Below, piece after piece: positions 1-5,993 of a stretch of DNA of 5,993 nt (within the stretch, counting starts at the first letter, position 1; each line of letters opens with the position of its first letter). The notes beneath the pieces were generated by a model. That model saw only the letters and a program-made list of their open reading frames with translations. It was not told the origin of the DNA and made no database searches. The DNA comes from Anaerolineae bacterium (GTDB lineage: Bacteria; Chloroflexota; Anaerolineae; 4572-78; NAK82). The translations under genes and the position numbers were made by a program. The DNA is taken from assembly GCA_030597485.1 (NCBI GenBank), contig JAUVRU010000155.1, forward strand, positions 1-5,993, in the 5' to 3' direction.

Positions 1-1440
1 GCTGGCTGGCTGGTTGCCCAGGCGTGGATCGCGACCGGGGCTTCAGATGTGGCGCTAATGACCTGGCATCTGGCAGTGTGGATATTCCACCTGTTGTCTG
101 TGTTCGTTCTATTCGTCATCCTGCCGGCCAGTACCTTGGTGCACATCTTCGCGAGTCCGCTGAATATCTTCTTTTCCAAGATTGATCGGCCGGCCGGGCA
201 GCTGGCACCTGTGCCGGAGACCGCTGAAGGGGAGCTCATCTACGCCAGCACATTGCGCGACCTGACTTGGAAGCAGCTGCTCGAGAGTGACGCCTGCACT
301 GAGTGCGGTCGCTGCCAGGATGCCTGTCCAGCCTTCGCCGCTGGCACACCACTCAGCCCCAAGGAACTGATGATCAACGTGCGGACGGCGCTGCGGCGCG
401 ATGGACCGACGCTGGTCAGCGGGAATGGGAAGTCGCCCGCGCTGGTCGGAGAGGCGATAACGGATGCGGTCTTGTGGTCGTGCACGACGTGCGGAGCTTG
501 CGTCCGCGAGTGTCCTTTGTTGATCGAGCACGTGGACGCGATTGTGGACATGCGGCGATATCTGGTGAACGAGGGGCAGATGGATGCCATGCTGCAGGAG
601 GCATTGGCTAACCTGGGCCGCTACGGCAACTCGTTCGGTCAGTCCGAACGGGCACGTGCCAAATGGTCACAACCGATCAAGCCCAAGATCAAGGACGCGC
701 GCAAAGAGGAGGTCGAGTACCTGTGGTTTGTGGGTGACTATGCATCGTACAGCACCAGTCTGACTGACATCACGCGCAAGACGGCCGAGGTGTTCGAGAA
801 GGCTGGCCTGGACTTCGGCATCATGTATGACGCGGAGCGCAATGCTGGCAACGATTTGCGGCGTGTGGGAGAAGAGGGTCTGTTCGAGATGCTGATGGAA
901 AAGAACTCGATGGCTCTGAGCAAATCCAAGTTCCAGGCGATTGTCACTACCGATCCCCACTCCTACAACACACTCAAGCACGAATATCCGGACGATGTCA
1001 TCAATGGCCGGCCGGTGCTGCACTATACCGAGCTGCTCGACCAGTTGATTGCATCGGGTCAGCTCACTTTCAGCAAGCAGCTTGACCACAAAGTCACCTA
1101 CCACGATCCTTGCTACCTGGGCCGTTACAATGGCGTGTACGATGCGCCACGTCGGGTGATCCGGGCCACTGGCTGTGAGCTGGTGGAGATGCCGCGCCAC
1201 GGGGACCGCGCTTTCTGCTGTGGCGCAGGTGGTGGGCGCATCTGGATGGATGAGGGTGAAATACAGGCGCGCCCCAGCGAGGTGCGCATTGTCGAAGCTG
1301 CGGACCTTGACGATGTACAGGCATTCATCGTTGCCTGTCCCAAGGACATCTCGATGTATCAAGATGCGGTGAAGACCACCGGACACGAGGATCGTCTCGC
1401 TGTCAAGGACCTGATCGAGCTGGTGCACGAAGCACTCTGA
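1..1440 (+). CDS. HdrD-like membrane Fe-S oxidoreductase (NarI/HdrE + HdrC + HdrB fusion), 5' partial
   Basis: The frame is open from base 1, so the gene starts outside the window; 479 residues are visible (numbered here from the first codon). Residues about 22-50 form a hydrophobic helix with His30 and His48, placed like the heme-b-ligand histidines in the last helix of NarI/HdrE-type cytochromes. Two cubane [4Fe-4S] motifs follow, Cys99/102/105/109 and Cys161/164/167/171, as in HdrC. Two HdrB-type CCG domains come next. The first has the right spacing but Asp246, Asn281-Ala282, Asp318 and Ser321 in place of cysteines. The second has Cys371, Cys406-Cys407, Cys446 and then Asp449 where the last Cys is usual. 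The family (HdrD, DsrK, GlpC and FadF-like proteins) passes electrons between membrane carriers and soluble partners. The position just before hdrA suggests it replaces HdrBC and ties the complex to the membrane. The substrate is unknown; reduction of a true heterodisulfide is doubtful given the lost ligands. Family membership is sure, exact role is not. Confidence 0.9.
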   Translation, partial: AGWLVAQAWIATGASDVALMTWHLAVWIFHLLSVFVLFVILPASTLVHIFASPLNIFFSKIDRPAGQLAPVPETAEGELIYASTLRDLTWKQLLESDACTECGRCQDACPAFAAGTPLSPKELMINVRTALRRDGPTLVSGNGKSPALVGEAITDAVLWSCTTCGACVRECPLLIEHVDAIVDMRRYLVNEGQMDAMLQEALANLGRYGNSFGQSERARAKWSQPIKPKIKDARKEEVEYLWFVGDYASYSTSLTDITRKTAEVFEKAGLDFGIMYDAERNAGNDLRRVGEEGLFEMLMEKNSMALSKSKFQAIVTTDPHSYNTLKHEYPDDVINGRPVLHYTELLDQLIASGQLTFSKQLDHKVTYHDPCYLGRYNGVYDAPRRVIRATGCELVEMPRHGDRAFCCGAGGGRIWMDEGEIQARPSEVRIVEAADLDDVQAFIVACPKDISMYQDAVKTTGHEDRLAVKDLIELVHEAL

Positions 1441-1459
1441 AAACACACTGTGAGTGAAT

Positions 1460-1467
1460 AGGAGAGG
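1460..1467 (+). promoter_or_regulatory. Ribosome binding site of hdrA
   Basis: AGGAGAGG lies 5 bases before the ATG at 1473, inside the only intergenic gap of the window (32 bases). The gap has no inverted repeat or T-run, so I see no terminator, and hdrA is most likely co-transcribed with the upstream gene. Confidence 0.7.
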
Positions 1468-1472
1468 AACCT

Positions 1473-3479
1473 ATGGATGAGAAAGTTGGGGTGTACGTCT
1501 GTCATTGCGGTACTAACATTGCCGGGACGGTAGACGTGGAGGAGGTAGCCACCTGGTCCGGGGAGCAGCCCAATGTGGCTGTCGCCCGCGACTACAAGTT
1601 CATGTGCTCCAGTTTGGGTCAAGAGCTGGTAGAGCAGGATATCAAGGAGTTGGGTCTGACCCGGGTGGTGGTGGCTGCCTGTTCTCCCCACATGCACGAA
1701 AAGACTTTTCGAGGGGCGTGCGAACGGGCTGGCCTCAATCCGTACCTGTTTGAGATGGCCAACATTCGAGAGTTCGACTCCTGGGTCACTGATGACCGTG
1801 AGGCAGCTACCCATAAGGCCAAATCCCTGATCAAGGGGGCGATCGAGCGGGTGGTTCACCACCAGCCGCTGGAACCGCTGCCGGTGGAGATCAACCCGAA
1901 TACCTTGGTCGTGGGCGGCGGCATTGCCGGGATTTCAGCAGCACTGGAGCTGGCAGATGGGGGATTCCACGTCTACCTGGTGGAACGCGAGCCCTCCATC
2001 GGTGGCCACATGGCTCAATTGGACAAGACCTTTCCCACTCTGGACTGCTCGGCTTGTATTTTAACGCCCAGGATGTTTGATGTCGGCCAGCATCCCAACA
2101 TCACCTTGCTGAGCTACAGCGAGGTGGAGAAGGTCGATGGTTACGTCGGCGACTTCACCGCGACTGTGCGCAAGAAGGCACGCTATGTCAACGAGGAGTT
2201 ATGCACAGGCTGCGGAATCTGTGTGGAGAAGTGTCCCCAGAGTGTCGTGGATGATGTCTTTGAGGCTGGGTTGGGCCAGCGCAAGGTCGTCTACACTCCC
2301 TTCCCCCAGGCGGTGCCGAACTACCCAGTCATTGACAGGGAGAACTGCATCTACTTCCAACGTGGGAAGTGCAAGGCTTGCGAGATCTTTTGCCCCACTG
2401 AGGCCATTGACTTCGAGCAGCAGGATGAGCTTATTGAGATTGAAGTGGGGTGCATCATCCTGGCCACTGGCTACGATCCCTTCGATGCCCGTCGGATCGC
2501 TCGATATGGTTATGGACAGATGGCAAACGTGTTCACCAGCCTGGAGTTTGAGCGCATGGTGAACGCGGCCGGGCCCACTGAGGGCCGGATCGTGCTGCGG
2601 GATGGGGAGACTCAGCCTGAGAGCATAGCCATCATCCACTGCGTCGGCTCGCGTGACCAGAACTACAATGAGTATTGCTCCAAGGTGTGCTGCATGTATT
2701 CGCTGAAATTTGCTCACCTGGTGCACGAGCGACTGCCCAACGCCGAGGTCTACAACTTCTACATTGACATCCGTTCTGCGGGCAAGCGGTATGAGGAGTT
2801 CTACCAGCGCGTGTTGGCAGAAGGCGCTAACTTGATCCGAGGCCGGGCGGCTGAGGTGACGGACGTTGCTCGTTTGCCTGATGAGGAGGGCAAGCTCATT
2901 GTCCAGGCCGAGGATACGCTCATAGGTCAACAGCGACGCATCCCGGTGGATATGGTCGTCTTGAGCATTGGCATCCAAGCCCGGCACGATGCCACCGAGG
3001 TGGCTCAGATTTTCGGTCTGGGGTGCGACTTCGATGGCTTCTTCATTGAGCGCCATCCCAAACTGGACCCGGTGTTCACGATGACGGAGGGGATCTCAAT
3101 CGTGGGCACCTGCCAGGGCCCGATGGACATCCCCGACTCCGTTGCCCAAGGAGCTGCTGCCGCCGCCCGGGTGATGAGCATGATCACTCAGGGCACTGTA
3201 ATGATGGAGCCAGTGCGGGCGAGCATCAATGCCGACCAGTGCTCCGGTTGCCGTATCTGCAACAACCTGTGCCCCTACAACGCGATTGTGTTCCACGAGG
3301 ACGACGAGGTGTCCGAGGTCATCACGGCACTCTGCCAGGGATGTGGATCTTGCGTGGCAGCCTGTCCCAGTGGTGCTATCACTGGTGCCCACTTCACCGA
3401 CGAGCAGTTGATATCGCAGGTAGTGGGTGTGCTGTGGGATGTGCGGCAACCCGAGTTGGTGCCTGCAGAGGAGGGATGA
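1473..3479 (+). CDS. hdrA: HdrA, FAD and Fe-S subunit of an electron-bifurcating Hdr complex
   Basis: A complete 668-residue HdrA, close to the usual length. The N-terminal domain begins with VCHCG (Cys10, Cys12) and contains further conserved cysteines. A thioredoxin-reductase-like FAD domain starts near residue 145 with GGGIAG (148-153) and the HdrA signature around Cys192/Cys195 (CSACILTPRM). An inserted ferredoxin domain has Cys244/247/250/254 and Cys292/300/303/307. A second conserved cysteine cluster, Cys390, Cys402 and Cys406-407, lies in the CVGSRD...YCSKVCC region. The C-terminal ferredoxin domain has Cys590/593/596/600 and Cys621/624/627/631. In the methanogen complex, HdrA takes electrons from MvhD, splits them at FAD, and sends them to ferredoxin and to HdrBC. 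The downstream mvhDGA genes fit this exactly. No MvhD fusion is present at its C-terminus; MvhD is a separate gene. Whether this copy truly bifurcates cannot be read from sequence alone. The protein has no membrane segment and should be cytoplasmic, docked to the membrane through the upstream subunit. Confidence 0.96.
   Translation: MDEKVGVYVCHCGTNIAGTVDVEEVATWSGEQPNVAVARDYKFMCSSLGQELVEQDIKELGLTRVVVAACSPHMHEKTFRGACERAGLNPYLFEMANIREFDSWVTDDREAATHKAKSLIKGAIERVVHHQPLEPLPVEINPNTLVVGGGIAGISAALELADGGFHVYLVEREPSIGGHMAQLDKTFPTLDCSACILTPRMFDVGQHPNITLLSYSEVEKVDGYVGDFTATVRKKARYVNEELCTGCGICVEKCPQSVVDDVFEAGLGQRKVVYTPFPQAVPNYPVIDRENCIYFQRGKCKACEIFCPTEAIDFEQQDELIEIEVGCIILATGYDPFDARRIARYGYGQMANVFTSLEFERMVNAAGPTEGRIVLRDGETQPESIAIIHCVGSRDQNYNEYCSKVCCMYSLKFAHLVHERLPNAEVYNFYIDIRSAGKRYEEFYQRVLAEGANLIRGRAAEVTDVARLPDEEGKLIVQAEDTLIGQQRRIPVDMVVLSIGIQARHDATEVAQIFGLGCDFDGFFIERHPKLDPVFTMTEGISIVGTCQGPMDIPDSVAQGAAAAARVMSMITQGTVMMEPVRASINADQCSGCRICNNLCPYNAIVFHEDDEVSEVITALCQGCGSCVAACPSGAITGAHFTDEQLISQVVGVLWDVRQPELVPAEEG
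3467..3475 (+). promoter_or_regulatory. Ribosome binding site of mvhD (decides the start)
   Basis: AGAGGAGGG sits inside the last codons of hdrA. Two in-frame ATG codons follow, at 3476 and 3482. The GGAGG core (3470-3474) is 1 base from the first and 7 bases from the second, so 3482 is the better start. The first ATG overlaps the hdrA stop codon (ATGA). Confidence 0.6.
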
Positions 3480-3481
3480 AG

Positions 3482-3958
3482 ATGAGTGAATCGTTCGAAC
3501 CTGTGATTGTTGGGTTTCTGTGCAACTGGTGTTCCTACCGTGCGGCAGATCTGGCCGGCACCGCCCGCATCCACTACGCGCCCAATATGCGTCCCATCCG
3601 GGTGATGTGCAGTGCCCGGGTGGAGCCCCAGTTCGTGATCAAGGCGCTGCGGGAGGGAGCGGATGGGGTCATGATTGCTGGCTGCCATCCGGGTGAGTGC
3701 CACTATGTGGACGGCAACATCAAAGCACTGCGTCGCTATGAGCTGCTCAAGCGAATGTTGCGTCAGTGGGGCGTGGAGGAAGAGCGAGTGCAATTGGTGT
3801 GGGCAGCCGCTTCAGAGGGCATTGTGCTGGCGGCGGCCGTCGACCGGATGACCGAAGAGCTGCGGGCGTTGGGCCCGTTGCGCTGGGGCGAGACAGTGAT
3901 CAGCGGCAACGGTCACGAACAAGCGCTGGAAGAAGCGCCAGCAGCCGAGGAGGCGTGA
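3482..3958 (+). CDS. mvhD: MvhD-like [2Fe-2S] electron-transfer subunit linking hydrogenase to HdrA
   Basis: A 158-residue protein, slightly longer than typical MvhD. It carries the full set of family cysteines: Cys14 and Cys17 in FLCNWCSY, Cys43 in VMCSARV, and Cys68 and Cys73 in GCHPGECHY. The GADGVMIAGCHPGECHY stretch is nearly diagnostic. MvhD binds a [2Fe-2S] cluster and carries electrons from the hydrogenase small subunit to HdrA. The start is chosen from Shine-Dalgarno spacing; ATG 3476, two codons earlier and overlapping the hdrA stop, is the alternative. The same frame is open upstream to about 3239, but that part overlaps the hdrA C-terminal ferredoxin domain and is not coding. Its stop overlaps or abuts the mvhG start, which suggests translational coupling. 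The C-terminal 20 or so residues are Ala/Glu-rich and look like an unstructured tail. MvhD-like proteins also act with formate dehydrogenases, but here the hydrogenase genes follow directly. Confidence 0.95.
   Translation: MSESFEPVIVGFLCNWCSYRAADLAGTARIHYAPNMRPIRVMCSARVEPQFVIKALREGADGVMIAGCHPGECHYVDGNIKALRRYELLKRMLRQWGVEEERVQLVWAAASEGIVLAAAVDRMTEELRALGPLRWGETVISGNGHEQALEEAPAAEEA
3947..3953 (+). promoter_or_regulatory. Ribosome binding site of mvhG (decides the start)
   Basis: GAGGAGG lies in the last codons of mvhD. In-frame starts follow at 3955 (GTG), 3958 (ATG, sharing a base with the TGA stop) and 3961 (ATG). The spacer is 1, 4 and 7 bases respectively, which favours 3961. Confidence 0.6.
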
Positions 3959-3960
3959 TG

Positions 3961-4998
3961 ATGACTGCGAAAGAGAAACCCAAGCTCGCGATGTACTGGG
4001 CTTCCTCCTGTGGAGGTTGCGATATTTCCGTGCTGAACATCGGCGACAAGATTCTGGATGTAGACCAGGCCTTCGACATCGCCCTCTGGCCTTGCGTAGC
4101 AGACTTCAAGATCAAAGATGTGAAGGGTTACCCTGACGGCTACATTGACCTGTGTCTATTCAATGGGGCCATTCGTACCTCTGAGAATGAGGAGATGGCT
4201 CACCTGTTGCGTCAGAAGTCGAAGGTGTTGGTAGCCTTCGGCTCTTGCGCCAGCGAAGGCTGTATTCCTGCCCTGTCCAACCTGACGACGAAGGAAGCTA
4301 CGTTCAAATCTTCCTACCTGGATAACCCTTCGACCGACAATCCGGAGGGAGTGTTGCCGCAGCCTGTCACCAAGGTGCCCGAAGGTGAGCTGCATATTCC
4401 TGTGTTCTACAATACTGTGAAGACATTGGATCAGGTGGTGCCAGTGGACTATGTCATGCCCGGCTGTCCGCCGGAACCGCCTCAGATTTGGGCGGTTTTG
4501 GAGGCGATTATCACCGGGGCTGAGCTGCCAGCGCCAGGCGGAGCAATCATCGGTGCTGGTACGGTGGCGGTGTGCGAGGAATGCTCGCGGGAGAAACATG
4601 AGAAGGAAATCGAACGCTTCTATCGACCCCACGAGATTGTCCCGGATCCGGACGTGTGTTTGCTGGAGCAAGGCATCATGTGCATGGGAATCGCCACTCG
4701 CGCCGGCTGCGGTGCACTGTGCCCTGAGGTGGGCATGCGCTGCGCCGGCTGCTACGGTCCACTGGATGGGATAGTGGATCAGGGAGCGAACATGGTGTCA
4801 GCGATTGCCTCGGTGGTGAAGGCTGGTTCAGGGGCTCTGGCTGGTATTGACGAGGAAGAGCTGGCACGTGAAATCGGGAAGGTGATGGACACGATAGAGG
4901 ATCCGTCGGGAACGTTCTACCGGTTCAGCATGGCTCACTCGCTGCTCACGCGTGTGCGATCTAATGGCGACGGAGCCCAAGACGGAGGAGGCAGATGA
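3961..4998 (+). CDS. mvhG: MvhG-like [NiFe] hydrogenase small subunit (group 3c type)
   Basis: A 345-residue small subunit, somewhat longer than methanogen MvhG (about 300). The proximal [4Fe-4S] cluster ligands are Cys17 and Cys20 (SSCGGCD), Cys96 (FGSCASEGC) and Cys169 (PGCPPEP). The C-terminal third has eight more cysteines: Cys205, 208, 233, 241, 250, 254, 261 and 264 (including CEECSREK and GCGALCPEVGMRCAGCYGP), enough for two further [4Fe-4S] clusters. There is no twin-arginine signal peptide, so the enzyme faces the cytoplasm, as expected for group 3. The subunit wires the Ni-Fe centre of MvhA to MvhD. The residue after the CxxC is Asp21, where hydrogenases usually have Glu. ATG 3958, one codon earlier, is the alternative start. 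The frame stays open upstream to 3766, but that segment lies inside mvhD. No diaphorase or F420-binding FrhB-like gene is in view, which together with MvhD and HdrA argues for the Mvh type over Hox or Frh. Confidence 0.94.
   Translation: MTAKEKPKLAMYWASSCGGCDISVLNIGDKILDVDQAFDIALWPCVADFKIKDVKGYPDGYIDLCLFNGAIRTSENEEMAHLLRQKSKVLVAFGSCASEGCIPALSNLTTKEATFKSSYLDNPSTDNPEGVLPQPVTKVPEGELHIPVFYNTVKTLDQVVPVDYVMPGCPPEPPQIWAVLEAIITGAELPAPGGAIIGAGTVAVCEECSREKHEKEIERFYRPHEIVPDPDVCLLEQGIMCMGIATRAGCGALCPEVGMRCAGCYGPLDGIVDQGANMVSAIASVVKAGSGALAGIDEEELAREIGKVMDTIEDPSGTFYRFSMAHSLLTRVRSNGDGAQDGGGR
4984..4991 (+). promoter_or_regulatory. Ribosome binding site of mvhA
   Basis: GGAGGAGG within the last codons of mvhG precedes the ATG at 4995; the first GGAGG is 6 bases from it. 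The start overlaps the mvhG stop as ATGA, a classic coupling arrangement. Confidence 0.65.
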
Positions 4999-5993
4999 AA
5001 CAGATCACCATTGATCCCATTACTCGCCTGGAAGGCCACGGCAAGATTGAGATATTCCTCAATGATGAAGGTGATGTTGCCGATGCCTACTTCATAATCC
5101 CCGAGCTGCGAGGCTTTGAACAGTTCTGTGTGGGACGGCTGTCTGAAGAGATGCCGCGCATCACCAACCGCATCTGCGGCGTTTGCCCTGAGGCCCATCA
5201 CATGGCTTCCACCAAGACGTTGGATGCTCTATACCACGTTGAGCCGGCTTCGGCGACGAAGAAGCTGCGGGAGATGTTCTACTCGTCATTCTTCGTGGCC
5301 GATCACACGACTCACTTCTATGCGCTGGGAGGTCCCGATTTCATCGTGGGTCCTGAGGCCCCGGCCGCCGAGCGGAATATCTTGGGAGTCATCCACAAGG
5401 TGGGGTTGGAAATCGGTAAACAGGTAATCGATGCCCGCATACGCAATCACCACGTCATCCATATGGTGGGGGGGCGTGGCGTGCACCCGGTTGCCGGTCT
5501 TCCGGGCGGCTGGAGCAAGGCCATCACCGAGGAGGAACGTCAGGAGATCGAAGATATTGCTCGCCAGAATGTAGAGTTTGGGCTCTTCAGCCTCAAGATC
5601 TTTGACGACATTGTTCTCGGCAACAAGGGATATGTGGATCTGATCCTGTCCGACGCGTTCACCGAGCGTACCTACTATATGGGCACGGTGGACGAGAACA
5701 ACCAGGTGAATTTTTACGATGGGTTGATCCGGGTGGTGGATCCGGAGGGGAAGGAGTTCGCCAAATACCCGCCGAAGGACTATCTGCAGCACATCGCCGA
5801 GCACGTGGAGCCCTGGACGTACCTGAAGTTCCCGTACTTGAAAGCTGTTGGCTGGAAGGGGCTGGTGGATGGAATGGACAGCGGGGTCTACTGCGCCACC
5901 CCATTGTCCCGGCTGAATGCGTCCGATGGGATGGCCACACCCAAGGCGCAAGAAGCATTCGAAAAGATGTACGAGACGCTGGGCAGCAAGAGA
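4995..5993 (+). CDS. mvhA: MvhA-like [NiFe] hydrogenase large subunit, 3' partial
   Basis: The frame is open from ATG 4995 to the end of the window, giving the first 333 residues of a protein that is usually 420-480 long. The N-terminus has the family opening [17 protein letters not shown]. Next come RGFEQF and the L1 motif [11 protein letters not shown] with Cys61 and Cys64, two of the four Ni-Fe ligands. The [15 protein letters not shown] motif follows further on. The L2 motif (DPCxxC) that supplies the other two ligands, and the C-terminal peptide removed on maturation, lie beyond base 5993, so full catalytic competence cannot be confirmed here. The subunit splits H2 heterolytically; electrons leave through MvhG. 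A maturation protease gene may follow, but this is not visible. The start overlaps the mvhG stop (ATGA), so the two subunits are probably made in step. Group 3c is the best fit from the mvhD and hdrA neighbours. Confidence 0.95.
   Translation, partial: MKQITIDPITRLEGHGKIEIFLNDEGDVADAYFIIPELRGFEQFCVGRLSEEMPRITNRICGVCPEAHHMASTKTLDALYHVEPASATKKLREMFYSSFFVADHTTHFYALGGPDFIVGPEAPAAERNILGVIHKVGLEIGKQVIDARIRNHHVIHMVGGRGVHPVAGLPGGWSKAITEEERQEIEDIARQNVEFGLFSLKIFDDIVLGNKGYVDLILSDAFTERTYYMGTVDENNQVNFYDGLIRVVDPEGKEFAKYPPKDYLQHIAEHVEPWTYLKFPYLKAVGWKGLVDGMDSGVYCATPLSRLNASDGMATPKAQEAFEKMYETLGSKR

Noticed and set aside
1..14. Short GCTG tandem repeat
   Set aside because: Only three copies, explained by Ala-Gly-Trp-Leu codons in the membrane domain; no sign of a functional repeat.
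49..51. GTG as the start of the first gene
   Set aside because: The frame is open to base 1 with hydrophobic coding upstream, the family has several transmembrane helices before this point, and no Shine-Dalgarno site precedes the GTG.
667..1446. Long minus-strand open frame (259 codons) opposite the HdrD-like gene
   Set aside because: The plus strand carries an unmistakable Fe-S protein with conserved motifs; the antisense product shows no recognisable motif and is a by-product of codon bias.
2199..3056. Long minus-strand open frame (285 codons) opposite hdrA
   Set aside because: It lies wholly within hdrA, which is certain on the plus strand; the translated product has no recognisable domain. 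Similar antisense frames at 4156-4671 and 5286-5951 are rejected for the same reason.
3766..3957. Upstream extension of the mvhG frame
   Set aside because: It overlaps mvhD in another frame and its Arg/Gly-rich product does not resemble any small-subunit N-terminus; the CGGCD region begins 17 residues after ATG 3961, as expected.
5468..5474. Run of seven G in mvhA, a possible slippage or frameshift site
   Set aside because: The reading frame is continuous across it and the run encodes the conserved Gly-Gly of the GGRGVHP motif, so it looks like ordinary coding sequence.

Overview
The window is a single-direction, tightly packed bacterial operon for H2-linked electron transfer. All five genes are on the + strand. 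Coding runs from the first to the last base except for one 32-base gap at 1441-1472. The genes in order are: a membrane-anchored heterodisulfide-reductase-like Fe-S protein (5' end outside the window), HdrA (flavin and multi-[4Fe-4S] subunit), MvhD ([2Fe-2S] linker), MvhG ([NiFe] hydrogenase small subunit) and MvhA (hydrogenase large subunit, 3' end outside the window). No RNA gene, mobile element, CRISPR array, promoter or terminator is visible. The promoter must lie upstream of base 1 and the transcript continues past base 5993.

The organism is most likely a bacterium with moderately high GC and strong Shine-Dalgarno sites (GGAGG type) before every internal gene. The gene set suits an anaerobic or facultatively anaerobic lineage. 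Chloroflexota (Anaerolineae-like) is my best guess from the flavour of the proteins, but this is an impression and not a demonstrated assignment.

How the parts should work together: MvhA and MvhG form a group 3c-type [NiFe] hydrogenase that oxidises H2. Electrons pass along the three Fe-S clusters of MvhG to the [2Fe-2S] protein MvhD and then to HdrA, whose FAD is the known bifurcation site in the methanogen MvhADG-HdrABC complex. There, one electron stream goes to ferredoxin and the other to HdrBC. This operon shows no separate hdrB and hdrC. The first gene instead fuses a NarI/HdrE-like membrane segment, an HdrC-like double [4Fe-4S] domain and an HdrB-like pair of CCG domains. The inferred result is a membrane-attached version in which the Hdr arm could exchange electrons with heme b and the quinone pool.

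The most unusual sequence feature is in that first protein. Its first CCG domain keeps the spacing of the noncubane-cluster motif but has lost all five cysteine ligands (Asp, Asn, Ala, Asp, Ser in their places). The second CCG domain keeps four cysteines and has Asp in the fifth position. The active-site chemistry therefore probably differs from that of true heterodisulfide reductase.
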